From NCBI GenBank assembly GCA_029532415.1, contig JAQOTA010000049.1, forward strand, positions 434,001-498,000: a stretch of 64,000 nt of DNA, read 5' to 3'. Every line of letters begins with the position of its first letter. The first letter of the stretch is position 1. The notes under the pieces are model-generated. The model saw nothing but the letters and a program-made list of their open reading frames with translations, did not search any database and was not told the origin of the DNA. The position numbers were made by a program, and so were the translations under genes. This stretch comes from Marasmius tenuissimus. Taxonomy: Eukaryota; Basidiomycota; Agaricomycetes; Agaricales; Marasmiaceae. Below are positions 11,334 to 23,517 of this stretch, piece by piece.

Positions 11334-12777
11334 ATGGCTCGCCGTCTATATCTTGGAAGTAAGTTGCGTTCTCGTCATACTCTACGCTCATTCTCAAGCT
11401 CTTTTGCAGAACTCCCTACTGATGTCCGGTCGGATGAAGTCTCGAAATTTTTCGAGACCGCAGGACGGATCGTTGACTGTCGTGTCATGACGGGTGAGCC
11501 ACTGGACAGGTGAATCGCGCGGAAGAGGGAAGCTAATAAGCAATATCAGGCTTTGGCTTCATCGAGTTCGAGAACTCAAAGGTTGGATAGCTCGTGGACC
11601 TTATAGAGAGCTGCTGCTCATGTTTTCGTGAAGGATGCTGAAGATGCTGTGCAAAACTTCAACGGCAAAAGTTTCATGGGCTCCAGGTGAGTCTTCTACT
11701 TTCCAGTTGAAGCTAAACACTCACTGCTACGTACAATATTTTAGCCTCGTTGTTCAATTCGCAAAAGAAGGTCGCCCTCGACGAGAACATTACGAAGACA
11801 GGAGGGAGTACAAGTAAGTGAGGTGGCGGATATTTCTTGACGAAAATCTGACAGTCGTAGCAGTGCTCGTGCTCGTCGCCCTCCTGGAGTTCGTATCGTC
11901 GTATCTGGCCTGTCTCGCGATACCAGCTGGCAGGTACGCAATTCCGGTTTCAAGTGGCCCGTGGTCCGCGTTTTGTTCTTCAGGCAGCGCTTCTTCTCGT
12001 CGACGGTCGGGATACCTAGACTTTGCGATCCCTGTAACCGGATACCCGCGGACCTACGTGGCGATTTGGATGATTCTCTTTGGTTCTGGAAATTAATGCG
12101 TCTCCGATATCGTTAGGACTTGAAAGACTTTGGTCGGGATGCCGGTTCGGTTAGCTTCGCTGACATTGACCGTGACGTTCCGGGACAAGGGTCAGTGACA
12201 GAACCATACTAGCCGATGCGGACTCTGATAAGCTCCTTCAGAGTTCTTGAATACCCTTCCCGTGAGGATGCCGAAAGAGCTGTAAGGCAGCTGGATAGCA
12301 CGGACCTTCGCGGTCGGCCTGTACGCGTCACGATCGACGAATCCGTAAGTCCCTATTCCCTCAAGACTAGGACTGTATCTCATACCCTCATAGCGTTCTG
12401 GCCCAGACAATTATCGCCGTGATGACCGTCGTGATGACCGTTACGGTCGGGACGATCGCTACAGGGAGCGGGACGACAGATATCGCGACGACCGCCCTCG
12501 CGACAGGGACGACCGCTACCGCCGTGACCGTTCAAAGTCTCCTCGACGTGGTGGAGATTACGAAGAACGTCGTCGTTCCCCTCCTCCGAGGAGGGGAGAG
12601 GATGATAGGAGATTATCAGGGTACGAAGATCGTAGGGGGGGTGATGACCGCAGAAGACCTGACCCTTATGATCGTCGCAGGGATGAAGACCGAAGGCACG
12701 ACAAAAGGCGCGACGAGAAGGATGACCGCTTCGACGAAAGGCCGAGACACGCCAACGGGGACAGTGGATATCGTTAA
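11334..12777 (+). CDS. SR splicing factor with two RRMs and an RS/RD-rich tail
   Basis: An SR-family pre-mRNA splicing regulator, resembling fission yeast Srp2 and animal SRSF4/5/6. Exons: 11334-11358, 11410-11493, 11550-11581, 11634-11686, 11745-11813, 11855-11933, 12117-12190, 12242-12344 and 12394-12777. RRM1 begins at residue 3: RNP2 RRLYLGKL, then DEVSKFFETAGRIVDCRV, RNP1 TGFGFIEFEN and DAEDAVQNFNGK. RRM2 is the pseudo-RRM type: VRIVVSGLSRDTSWQDLKDF, then GSVSFADIDRD and GVLEYPSREDAERAVRQLD. The tail is strongly Arg/Asp-rich (YRRDDRRDDRYGRDDRYR) with SKSPRRGG and RRRSPPPRRG, ending GDSGYR. The acceptor at 12393 (not the AG at 12406) keeps the RS frame. The tail repeats leave a long overlapping open frame in another phase, which is a composition artefact. 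Confidence 0.92.
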
Positions 12778-13588
12778 ACCATTCTTGGATTCGTTTTGTT
12801 TGTTTTGGACGACTGCTCACAGGATTTGGAACCGGCGTCCCTCGAAATCGTTTTATTCCTACCTCGTTCGCTTTGGCCTCTTCTCTCTCTATTCCCGATG
12901 CGGTGTTGTTCTATACGCGGACCGTGTACTATCTGACCGTCGATATTCGTTGCTTTTATGGGCTATCTATTCGTAAACTCAGCGAGCGCGCGCCTTCGTT
13001 TGGGGAACTCGATCACGGGAAAGGGAAAAAAGCATGCTCGGACAAGTCGTGGGATTCCGGTATAGGCAACCAGTTGATGTTCGCTACGGTCGGATTTTGT
13101 GGTCCCTCAGGCATCGTCCCTTACCAGATCCGGAGCGATTAGCGATTCGATCATATCGGTGTGGACATATCGGTTTGGACTGACAAACTTCGGGTTTTCG
13201 CGAACACCAAGAACACGTTCAGGCCGTAGGGAGCGCCCGTCTGCGGGATCTGGTTTCATATACCACATGGTGAGTGGCTGACCTTCACTGTACTGCTGTA
13301 CCCTGGGTACGGAAGTGTAAATTAGTCTGTTGTGCGTAGAATGGATTTTGGCATCAAACAAGCTTTGCTTGTGCTTCGGACCCCCAGAAGTAGTATTGTA
13401 TCGACATTTGCGGCCTCACAGCCTGTCGGTTATTTTTGTGCACCACAGCAATTCTGTTACGTGCCTTGAACCTCGTTTTAATCTCAGAAATTTGATGCGC
13501 TGACAGAATATAGGACGCGTCAAAAAGTTTCCTTATTGCTATCATTTGGAAGTTCCATCGAGAATACAAAACGCCGGCTACAGTTGGT
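12778..13588. other. Intergenic stretch between convergent genes
   Basis: About 810 bp between the stop of the SR gene and the stop of the cofactor E gene. Short frames occur on both strands but none carries recognisable motifs. Confidence 0.5.
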
Positions 13589-15623
13589 TCACGAACCACC
13601 CATAACGCAACAGGCGACCTGTGAGTTTCCCTCCAGACCGAGCCACTCCAGATCTTGTCCATCCCGGTCGCTCGTGAGCTCGATCCATTTCCCGTCGGGC
13701 ATCTTTACCCACAAGGACATCACCCCCTGTGGCTGCACTTTTAAAGTCTTACGAACTTTGAGCCGGAACACTTTTAGTGTCATCGTCGGTAGCACACGCA
13801 AAGAGATGGGGTCGTTGGTAAGCTGTTCGTCCGGCACAGGACCGTCAACTCGATACAGTAAGATCTCTGAGTCAGAATTGGAACGGTTCAGATTTATGCG
13901 TGCGGGCGGGTATATTGCGTAGTGGTACGCACCAAATAACCGACTGCTCAGCCTCTCCGGGTGTTCGACCCGCTTCGTTATGCGGTCAGGAACTCCATAA
14001 CCTTTGTTTGGCAGACCTCAGATTGAGGTGGGGTAAGGAAGTAGTAGAACGGACCCACGTTGGCACAGAATATCCCAGCGAGGGTGTTCTTGTAAAAGGG
14101 CGGCTGATCCGGATTCAAAATTGAAATATTGCGATATGTGGGACAGGTAGAAGATCTCGCTATCGGTTCTTTCTTTGGTCGAGACCTGTCAAAGTGTATT
14201 GGCTTGTTAGAAAGAAAGACAAAACAAGGAGAGTGGAACAGTTTGGTACAGCCGCCGCATCAAGTGTAGTCAGGGTAGGAATTCTTGCGATAATGAATTG
14301 ACGGGAGTATCGGGCATCTTTAGTAACTTGGAGAAAGTATGTCAAATACGGCACGAATCAGACCTTGAGAATGAAACAGACTGTCTACCAGCGGGTTTCC
14401 GGCGATTGAGAGGGACAACAAGGAGGGAAACCAGGCGCTCAACGCATCTATGTCTCCCCAAGATTCGAGTCTATTGGAGTGAAGGGAGATGTGCTTCAGT
14501 CTGGAGTGAATTTGATCTTTTCCAGGCGGTGGTATTCGGGTGATGCGGTTGAACGCAAAAACGATCCGATCTAAACTGATGGGGAGGGGTTAGAAAAATC
14601 CAGAGAAGGAAAGAACGCGGAAAGAGTATACTGGGTTAAAGATCTGAGGGAGTCCCAGAGTCGACTCCAGTCTGACAGATTGTTGTTATCGAAATTAAGG
14701 GATTCAATGGAGGACTGCGGGGAGGTTTGACTAGAAAGGTCAGATAAGTTGTTGTAGCCCATCTCGGCAGTGCGTAATCTGGGCAGATATAACACTATTT
14801 CTTGGAATTCCGGCCAAGTCATCAAGGTGCCATTTAGTTGGAGCTCGTAGAGGCTCAGGAACGCGTTCGACATTCGTGCTGGCTCATATAGAAGAGTCAA
14901 TCGTGTTCGGCTACAGCCAATTATATGAGCTTTCGAAAAGAGACGGCTCGACAATAGCGACTCACTTGAGACCCAGTCTTTGTAGAGAAGCAAGCTCGGC
15001 TGCGATATCTGCGATAGCACCCCAAGTTGGAAGGAGGCTTGTCGAAAGGTCGAGCCCACGGATGTCTTTCTGCAGGTCAGAACACTTCATTACGCGTATT
15101 GAATTGAACACCGAACTTGGACATGTTTCCTGAATCTTTCCCGGAGGGTCAGCACGAGCAATCAGCTCGTTTTCCAGGCTGACTTCCCTCAGGCGACTGA
15201 GGTTGGAGAACTTGCCGCGCACTTTATCAAGGTTGACAGCTTCAACCTCAATAGCGCCGTTTGAGGAACCAAGTGTAACTTTTTCTTGTGTAGTAGACCC
15301 GTGAAATGCTTCAATGTATTTCGACGTGAGTCCCTCCAAGAACGATACACCACGCTTTACATTGGCAGATGGTCGAATGAAGGAACCTGCGTTCGGAAAC
15401 CTAGCAATTTTCTCAGCAAACGTGGAGATTGGCTCTATCGACAAGCTCACCGACAAGAGAAATATCGCTTTCCATCTTTTACACCGTCATGTTTACCTCT
15501 TGAAGGATCATCCCATTCAACTCCCAACCATGTCCCATCTGTACCATCGACAGTGCCGAGAGACTTGACAGTTGCTGAATTACCGAGGTAGCTCACACGA
15601 TCTCCGACACTGATCAACTGCAT
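13589..15623 (-). CDS. Tubulin-binding cofactor E (tubulin folding)
   Basis: TBCE takes alpha-tubulin from its folding intermediate and, with cofactors C and D, forms the tubulin dimer. The start at 15623 gives a CAP-Gly domain: VGDRVSYLGNSATVKSLG, GTWLGVEWDDPSRGKHDG, then YFSCR, an intron at 15401-15450, and FPNAGSFIRPS, which restores the CAP-Gly end. A leucine-rich repeat region follows (LSRLREVSLENELIA, IRGLDLSTSLLPTWGAIADIA, FLSLYELQLNGTLMTWPEF, LPRLRTAEMGYNNLSDL, IESLNFDNNNLSDWS). The last exon carries the C-terminal ubiquitin-like domain (LTNDPISLRVLPTMTLKVFRLKVRK, ELTSDRDGQDLEWLGLEG) and stops at 13589. The order CAP-Gly, LRR, UBL is diagnostic. Some internal exon borders near 13900-14600 were not checked base by base. 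Confidence 0.88.
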
Positions 15624-15785
15624 CTGCTTTGGAAAGTGGTGTCCAGTAGAACTTGGAAAAGCAATGACGAGAGGCTGTCACCGGCAGCCTGTCAGCCTGA
15701 AGAGCGCCCTAGAAGCGCTCGGAACGGTGGGTAACCGGTTCGCGCCTCGGTGAACGCCGGGTAACAGCTCCTGCTCACGGTTCTC

Positions 15786-17691
15786 ATGTTGACCAGAACG
15801 ATGACTCGTAGAGGTTCAGCAGCACTAGGAAGGGTTCAGTCAATAGCACGGCATATGATGTCCACAAATTCCCCTAAACCAGAGGAGGTGAGCCTACTGT
15901 TCCCTTACAAGCTCGACAATTGGCTCATGAGCTCTGCATTGCCTTCATTAGCCCTCGGTGTTATTCGAATCTCTTCTTGCAGCGAGAACGTACAAGCTCA
16001 ACCGTCCGGGGAAGCTCAATGCTCTCGACCACACGATGATTGGTCTTCTAAGATCCAAAGTCGAGGTGACAACCGTTCAACCCACACGCTCCCATCAACA
16101 CATATTGATTTTTTGTTGAAACTTCTAGGAATGGAGTAAGTCCGACGTATGTGGGGCCATATGGGGCTCGGGAGAAGGCAGGGCATTCTGTGCAGGAGGT
16201 GATGTCGACGGTGAGTGCCGACGTGTATTACTGAATACACCAAAACTCAACTAGACATACACAGGCGTTGTACGTGATGCTGCAGACCCGAAGACCAGGT
16301 CGAACGCGATACAGTTCTTCAAATCCGAGTCAGTGTACCTCTCTTGTCAGACGGGTGATTTCTCAGCAACCTGTGTGCAGGTTTGAACTGGATTACATCC
16401 TTGCGGCGTTGGCGAAACCATACATAGCTGTTATGGACGGCATAACAAGTGCGTGGGGATACAATACTCCCAGCTCTCCGAATCCTGATTGCGCCATGAT
16501 CTATAGTGGGGGGCGGAGTGGGACTGTCCATACCCGCCGCTTTCAGAGTTGCCACCGAGAAAACAGTCTTCGCGATGCCTGAAACAAAGATAGGATACTG
16601 TCCGGATGTTGGCGCCAGTTTCTTCTTGTCCAGACTTGATGGCGAGATGGGCACGTACCTGGCCTTGACGGGGGATACCTTGAAAGGGAGGGCAGTGTTG
16701 TAAGTTGCTGCATACTCGTAACCCGTGTCTTAGCTGATGGCCTCTAGTGAGCATGGCTTTGCTACTCACTTCATTCCGTCCCGGAGGGTACCGATGGTCT
16801 TGGAGAGTGTTTCAGCGCTTGATAATGTCGCAAGCATTGAAAAGTCATCACAAGAGGAATACTATAGGAGGGTTAATCAGATCATCGAGGAGAATGCATC
16901 AGAAGTGGAACAGCCGGGCAGCCTGGTGTCGGATTTTGTTGGCGCAAAACGCGCTGCTGTTGACTACGCGTTCCGACACGACGAGGTGGAGAAGATTTAC
17001 GAAGATCTTCGGACACTAACCGAACATGGAGACCCCGAAATCAGAAAATGGGCCTCCACTACTCTGGAAAACCTGAACCTTCGTAGCCCCACCAGCTTGA
17101 AGGTAGCCCTTCGTGCCATTCGAAGCGGCAGGACCAAGACTTTACTTCAAGCCCTCAACATGGAGTTACAAATTGCTATCGCATGTTGCGTACGTTGACT
17201 CTCCTCGAGAAGGACATTTCACTTTTCTTAACCCCATCTCACAGAGTGGTGCGACCCCGGATTTCAAGACTGGTGTTGAAGCCGTCCTCGTCAAGAAGAC
17301 CAAAGAGCGTCCGGAGTGGTCTCCGTCTACTTTGGAGGAAGTCAAGAACGAAAAAGTCGACCAATTCTTCAGTGGAGAATTCAATAAAGATCAAATTCAG
17401 CTCGAAATACCGGAACCCTTTGCCTCGAACCCTATCTACAAACCGAGTCGTTTCGCCCTTCCGACCGAAATTGACATCAGGGATATGGTCGTTGGGAGCC
17501 ATGCCACAAGCAGTGGCTCCGGTATCACCTCTAACGAATTAGTTTCCAAGTTCAGTGACCTGTACAGCGGAAAGCTGGGTGTGAGGGAGAAGGTTCTGGA
17601 GGTGATCACTCGCAAATGTCAGACGGTCGACAACGCAGATGGCAATCGCGTGTGGTTGAAGTGGGTCCACTCAACGAAAGCCCCGCAATGA
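15786..17691 (+). CDS. 3-hydroxyisobutyryl-CoA hydrolase, mitochondrial
   Basis: A crotonase-fold hydrolase of valine catabolism that frees 3-hydroxyisobutyrate from CoA. Exons: 15786-15887, 15952-16065, 16129-16210, 16265-16328, 16381-16448, 16507-16699, 16748-17189 and 17245-17691. The N-terminus ([25 protein letters not shown]) is a mitochondrial-type presequence. Then [49 protein letters not shown], the oxyanion-hole segment MDGITMGGGVGLS (Met-Gly rebuilt across intron 16449-16506), and [20 protein letters not shown] with the conserved Glu and Asp. The C-terminal half contains [15 protein letters not shown] and [12 protein letters not shown]. The frame is open through all junctions. The same crotonase family includes enoyl-CoA hydratases, but GGDV plus the long C-terminal domain fit HIBCH. 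Confidence 0.93.
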
Positions 17692-18824
17692 TTTGGGATC
17701 AGTCCTAACCGTAAGGTTTCCTAGCAGCGGCTGTTCTTTCAATTGATGACAACTTTACAGCGCAAATCTACCTTTGTAGGAGATGCCATCACATCTGAAT
17801 GATGTCGCTGTGCCACCTCGTGTCTGATGTGTAGCGTACAGTATTTGACGCTGGCTCGCTGCTCAGACTCTATTCCCAAAGCGTGGGATTACTCGATTCA
17901 ATAATATGTGCTCGGTAGAATCTTCCACAAGGAAATACAGTGATTGATACAGCAGATGTTTGAAGGACACCTTAGACGGCCGTATGTCTCCTACGCGGTC
18001 CAAAATACAGCTTGCCTGTACTCGATGTCAATGACTTACCTACAAGGTGTTCGTTGTTCTTTGGTCACACAATCAACGGCAGATTGTTTGTCAACAAGAA
18101 GGATTGCCAGGTTGTTATGATTGGTATATCGATGAACGACTCTCGAATTCGCTAATATAGGTAATGATGCGATCAACCATCGTAAATGTATACGATACGT
18201 AGTCGTCTATATCCCATACTCGTAGGGAACATTGATAGTAATCCGCATTGAAATCTGCCTCGGTCGATAATAGTAATACACGAGTCCGCATCTCCCCGTC
18301 CTGTGTTTTTGTACGTATTCGGATGCAAACGTTTGAATGAACCCACTCACGGGTGTCTACGGAGGAGGGTTGAAACAGTGGTCCCTGGAGGTGTTTTGCT
18401 CTCCACAGCCAATACATCTTTGTTCCGAACGGAGCAGTGTCAAATGGAGACAGGCCTATCAGCTCGAACGAGTCCCTGGCACCAATGCAGACATGTTGAG
18501 AACTGAGCCCTACTGACGAATGCTGTGGTTGGAGGCGTCCGAATACTTTTCGTCCCGTGCTGGTTCGTCACGACCCAGAGAACGAAATGAGTTGACTTTG
18601 CACTTTGCCGGGACCGCTTATTGGTGACTCCCTTACAGTCTTTCACTGCCTGAGATGGGGTGAACATCCTCACATTTATTCATGAGAATCAAACTAGTAG
18701 AGCACGAAATAGCAGTTTTGATTTCGCAATGGGATGACCGTATATAAACTTGGTTCCCTTTCCAGACTGATCTCCCATATCCATTTCTCTTCCTATCCTA
18801 TTCCACAAACCTAGACCTTTTTCG
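17692..18824. other. Intergenic stretch, with unassigned minus-strand frames
   Basis: About 1.1 kb. Minus-strand frames at 18115-18417 and 18440-18673 encode no recognised motif and could be decayed coding sequence. The right end should contain the IDO promoter. Confidence 0.4.
18741..18748 (+). promoter_or_regulatory. TATA box of the IDO gene
   Basis: TATATAAA lies about 77 bp before the IDO start codon, followed by a pyrimidine-rich leader (TCTCTTCCTATCC) typical of fungal core promoters. Confidence 0.6.
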
Positions 18825-20312
18825 ATGTCTACCTATCCCTATTCTTTCATGGACGTTGCTTCCGCGGTCCCATCCCCTCAGCATATCCTCAGGAAAGCGA
18901 TCTGTTTAATGTCTTCAAGTCTCGAGGCGTACCGCGGGGAAGCAGTCGATATGACTCGATCACAGCAGGACTTCGACATCGATTCCACCACAGGGTTCTT
19001 TCCGAGTCAGCCCATTCCTCGTCTGTCAGGATCGTACTTGAAGTGGGAGGAAGCTCTGGCCTACGCACTAGCAAATATTAGTCTCGGAGGGGTGTCTCCC
19101 GAGGACGCGGCACAGCACCATCAGGCTGAAGAATGGAGACTCGAGATTTACAACAAGGTGAGCATTCGCATGGCATTGATAAAGGGACGTGAAGCAGACC
19201 TAACAACTTGTCATCAGTGGCCGGTATTGAGCATAGAAGATCTCGTACTTGACATGAGCAAACTTCGACGAGCTCACCTAGTCCTCGCGTGGTTGGTCCA
19301 TATATACGTTCATTCTCTCCCTGAGACCGAAGGGCCGAGGCGAGTCCCTGCGTCATTAGCCGTGCCATTGGTTCAAGTCTCCCACCAATTGGGCATAGCA
19401 CCAGTTCTCACCTTTGCCGACACTGTCCTCTGGAACTGGGAGCTGATCAACCCCGAGAAGCCAATCACCATCGACAACATGCGTTTCCTCCATGCATTTT
19501 CGGGCACAGAGGACGAGTTGAGTTTTTACCGGGTATCCGCGACGGTCGAGTTGCACGGTGTCCAGATTCTCGAGATCATTGATGGGTACAACAACCTCCG
19601 AAATCTCCATGACCTTACTTCCATCTCGAGGATCTCCCGCGATCTAGGAAAATTGGCAGTCATAATCGAGGAGCTCACTCGGATCATGCAGTCGGCACGT
19701 GAGGTCGTTGATCCCCATGTCTTCTACTGGCAAGTTCGCCCGTGGTTCGAGGGAAGTGACGCACAAGGACCAACGGGCCCTGGATGGATATACGAGGGCG
19801 TAAAGGATTCCCATAGGCTCGACCTGAGCGGACCGTCAGCCGGCCAGAGCACTGTCATGCACGCGTTGGATGTATTCATGGACATCGACCACAAGCTCCG
19901 ACAGAGACGGTCTCCCGCACCCTCCGAGGAGAACAAGCGGGCAGACCACGGCTTCATGGAGAGGATGAGACGCTACATGCCGGGGAAACACCGCCAATAT
20001 CTCGAGCACTTGGAAAACACACCACAATCGATACGAGAGTTGGCTCAGAGCACCCCAGCCTTGAGGGAACCATATAATGTCGCAGTCATGGCGTTGAAGA
20101 AGCTGAGGGACATGCACATGCGGATCGCTTGCCTTTACATCATCACGATGTCGAGGACCTCTCCAGTTCCTGCAGCCTGCCCTGCAAGCAAGATGCTCGC
20201 CAACATGGAGAAGAAGAGAAAGGCGGACGGGCCAACGAGGGGCACAGGGGGGACTGAGCTAGCCGTTCTGCTCAAAGCGGGGAGGGACGCCACTAAACGA
20301 GCAGTGCTGTGA
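18825..20312 (+). CDS. Indoleamine 2,3-dioxygenase
   Basis: A haem dioxygenase that opens the tryptophan indole ring to N-formylkynurenine, the first step of the kynurenine/NAD+ route. Landmarks: LRRAHLVLAWLVHIYVHSLP, VPASLAVPLVQVSHQLGIAP, FADTVLWNWELINPEKP, AFSGTEDELSFYRVSATVEL, HVFYWQVRPWFEGSDAQGP, DLSGPSAGQSTVMHALDVF, ADHGFMERMRRYMPGKHRQY, and LRDMHMRIACLYI, whose His is the expected proximal haem ligand. GTGGTEL near the C-terminus matches the family motif. The sequence is open end to end, but 19158-19217 (GTGAGC...CATCAG) is almost certainly a 60-nt intron. Removing it joins EIYNK to WPVLSIEDL, which fits the family. Spliced length is 475 residues. Confidence 0.94.
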   Translation: MSTYPYSFMDVASAVPSPQHILRKAICLMSSSLEAYRGEAVDMTRSQQDFDIDSTTGFFPSQPIPRLSGSYLKWEEALAYALANISLGGVSPEDAAQHHQAEEWRLEIYNKVSIRMALIKGREADLTTCHQWPVLSIEDLVLDMSKLRRAHLVLAWLVHIYVHSLPETEGPRRVPASLAVPLVQVSHQLGIAPVLTFADTVLWNWELINPEKPITIDNMRFLHAFSGTEDELSFYRVSATVELHGVQILEIIDGYNNLRNLHDLTSISRISRDLGKLAVIIEELTRIMQSAREVVDPHVFYWQVRPWFEGSDAQGPTGPGWIYEGVKDSHRLDLSGPSAGQSTVMHALDVFMDIDHKLRQRRSPAPSEENKRADHGFMERMRRYMPGKHRQYLEHLENTPQSIRELAQSTPALREPYNVAVMALKKLRDMHMRIACLYIITMSRTSPVPAACPASKMLANMEKKRKADGPTRGTGGTELAVLLKAGRDATKRAVL

Positions 20313-20837
20313 AACACGATGAGGTTAGAACGCAGCTCAAAGATAGACCGGCTTGCCGAAGGCGATGAAGAGAAGAACTGAACTGACTGCATATTCTCAT
20401 GACTCACAAAATCATTCCAAGTAATACGGACGTGTCCATCAATCCAGGAAAAAACAACCCTTGTATCGATTAGAATAACTTATTAGATCTTCCCAAGAAG
20501 TTTGCTCACCAAGGAACTAGATTATAGGAGACATTAATACAATGTATAGATACTGGTATTTATTAGCTGATTTGAACTCGGAATCAGGAAATTCAATCTC
20601 ACAAACGGATATGAGTGATCAAATGGTGGCACTAGGGCGAAGCATCAAGTTGATGAGTATACTGGGAGTAAGAGACCAAGAATACGAGTACAGAAGGTGC
20701 CAGCCGCCGGGATGACATTGATCATTGATGGGGTTCTGAGTTACAAATAATGACCACGTGCTAAACGCGTTACGGCGTGACAATCGCGTTTTGTTGAGTC
20801 ACCTTCGTCACACCATCCTTTGTCTCTCACTTCCACC
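20313..20837. other. Intergenic, upstream of RPA1
   Basis: About 525 bp, AT-rich after the IDO stop, then the presumed RPA1 promoter. Nothing else is recognised. Confidence 0.5.
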
Positions 20838-23058
20838 ATGTCTTACGAACTCGAAACCGGTGTTGCAGAACTTCTTCACAAAGCTGAATCGGACGACGAG
20901 CAACTTTTTACTGCTCCCCACACTCTTCAGGTTCTCTCTGTCAAGTCAGTCGGGGTCAAAGACCAAGCAGACCGTCATCGCGTTATTTTGTCCGATGGAC
21001 GACACTTCGTGCAAGCAATGCTTGCAACTCAGCTGAATCATTTTATTACGGACGAGCTCGTTTCAAAACATACTGTGATTGTAACGGAGAAAATTTCGTG
21101 TAACTACGTTCAAGGGAAGCGGTGCGTATTGTTGCATGCATTTCTTATGCGTTGTTGACTGACATTTTTGTACGTATGACGCGTTCAGCCTTCTCATTCT
21201 GATGGGCATTCGCGTTCTTGGTCAGGCTCCTGACAAGATAGGCGATCCTCAGAACATCGTCAAAGAAGGGGAAGGGAGCGACTCGAAGCCCGTGTCTACC
21301 GTGAACACCCCGGCACCCCAAAAAGCGCAGACCAATGGGGCTCAACAGCACCAGCACCACCAGCAACAACAACAACAACGTCAGCAACCCTCAGGCAACA
21401 AGTCTAGCGGGAAGACAAACATCCATCCCATTGAAGCACTCAGCCCTTACGCGAACAATTGGACGATCAGAGCCTTGGTTACCCAGAAGTCGGACATTCG
21501 GACTTGGTCGAACACGCGCGGCGAAGGAAAGTTGTTTAACTTCACCCTTGCGGACGAGTCGGGTGAGATCCGAGCGACGGCTTTTAACCAGCAGGCGGAG
21601 GACCTTTATGACCGGGTGCAGGAGAAGAAGGTGTACTATGTCAAGGGAGGGAAAATATCGCTAGCAAAGAAGAAGTTCAGTAACGTCCAGAACGAATACG
21701 AGATGACGTTAGAACGAAACTCTGAGGTCGAAGAGGTATGAACGCCCCGAGGGTATCATTATTTCTTGAAGCTGATTTTTCAACAGTGCTTGGATACCAC
21801 CAGCGTGCCGATCCTGAAATACAATTTCGTCAAGCTGGACGAGCTCGCGAACCTTAACCCGGACGCAATATGCGGTACTTCACCATCCTTTCCTGTGACA
21901 AACGATCTCTGAGGCGTTCACTAGATGTTATCGCTATTGTCAAGGAGATAGGCGAGTTGCAGGAGTTGACGTCAAACAAAACAGGACGACAGGCGAGTTC
22001 TTAAACCCTCGCTAGAACGAGAGCGGCAGTATGCTTACTATCATCACAGTACAAGAAACGAGAGCTGACCCTCGTGGATCAGTCGCTCGTCGCAACGCGA
22101 TTCACCCTGTGGGGAAAGCATGGCGAAACCTTCCAGCCTGATCAAGACCATACCGTTGTCGCTATCAAAGGTGCCAAAGTGGGCGATTTTGGTGGCCGAA
22201 ACCTTGGTTCAATCGGTACCACACAAATTGACCAAAACCCTGATATGCCGGAGACGTTTGAGTTGAGGGGATGGTATGATAATCAGGGATCAAATGCCAC
22301 CTTTGAGTCTCATGCGAACGCTCCGGGAGCCATGTCTGGTGGCGGTGGGAAAGGCTTCCAGCGCAACGAGGCGATTGACATGGCTCATGTCAGAGAGCTT
22401 ACGGTTGGCGAACATGAAAACAATGGTCGCTTCTTCTCCTGCCAGGGCACTGTCATGCATATCAAAGGAGACAATATCGCGTATCCCGCGTGTTCGTCGC
22501 CCAACTGCAACAAAAAAGTTGTCGAGGACGGTGGTAAATGGAGGTGCGAGAAGTGTCAGAAGAGTTATGATGCCCCCCAATGGCGGTGCGTGTAGATTCC
22601 TCTTGATCGTGAATCTCTCCTCAACCTTCTGCGTCAGATTTATCATGTCTTTGGCTGTGGCCGATCACAGCTCTCAAGACTGGTTTCAAGGGTTTAATGA
22701 CGTCGGAGAGGCCGTCTTTGGAATGACTGGAAATGACGTGGTTGCACTGAAGGTTCGTCTAGTGGAGAATCAGATTGGGCATCGTTACTAATATTTTGTA
22801 AAGGAGGGCGATGAGGCAGGGTACAACAGACTGTTGCAGAGGTCGATAGGCCAAACATTCAATTTTTTGTGTCGTGCGAAGACAGATACTTTCAACGTAC
22901 GTGTTTGGTCCCCCTTCTCGTAGTTCCTGTATTGACGCTTGGTGTAGGACCAAACTCGAGTACGCAAAGGCGTCGTTCGCGTTCATAAACTGGATTTCGT
23001 GGATGAGGCAAAGCATTTGATCCAGTTGATTGACTCGCCCTGGGGACAGACCCGCTGA
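20838..23058 (+). CDS. RFA1: Replication protein A large subunit (RPA1/Ssb1)
   Basis: The large subunit of the eukaryotic single-strand DNA-binding heterotrimer, used in replication, repair and recombination. Exons: 20838-21121, 21189-21735, 21787-21874, 21925-21992, 22050-22585, 22638-22752, 22804-22896 and 22948-23058. The order is: N-terminal OB fold (ending near NYVQGKRLLILMGIRVLGQ), a low-complexity linker with a Gln/His tract (QQHQHHQQQQQQRQQ), DBD-A (IEALSPYANNWTIRALVTQKSDIRTW, GKLFNFTLADESGEIRATAF), DBD-B (DVIAIVKEIGELQELTSNKTGRQ, KKRELTLVDQS, VAIKGAKVGDFGGRNLG), and DBD-C with its zinc ribbon (CSSPNCNKKV...WRCEKCQKSYDAPQWRF). The intron at 21993-22049 has a GC donor (CAG|GCGAGT). The protein ends DSPWGQTR. 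Confidence 0.95.
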
Positions 23059-23517
23059 TCCGGCAGCACACCTCGGTTCTGTACTTGACTTATTTCTTGA
23101 CTGTAGACTGTATATCTCTAGCTGCTGGAATTAGTTTATCGTGTACAATATACTTACTCGACCCACCACGTTTTCTGTGCCTCCCTCATTTAGACTCAAG
23201 GGCCGGTCTACACCGCCGAAGTGTACTTGTTTTGTCGATGTCGGTGGGAGCGGCGAACTGTTTGCGATTGTTATTCAAGCAGTCAACGGGCTGGACTTAG
23301 CGCGTCAGCCTTTTTTGTTGTGACCACTCTCTTGCTCAGCGACCACCATCTGCACGGTGCTGTTGACACAGAACGGGCAGCATACCTCTGCCATTCTAAG
23401 ATCTCGAGCTCACGATTTTTAACGACCACGACGACGCGCTTCCTGGTACATTACCCCTTCATTTTGACGACTGCCACTTTCTACGCGTTTCGGAGGATTA
23501 CGTCCAAATTATTTCGA
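23059..23517. other. Intergenic, upstream of the large unknown gene
   Basis: The frame of the next gene is open back to about 23221, but the first Met with plausible protein sequence after it is at 23518. The upstream residues are Cys/Arg-rich and look untranslated. Confidence 0.5.

Noticed and set aside
12419..12976. A 185-codon open frame overlapping the SR protein tail
   Set aside because: Its Thr/Val/Ala repeats are the out-of-phase reading of the Arg/Asp-rich tail; the RS frame is supported by two upstream RRMs and splice phase.
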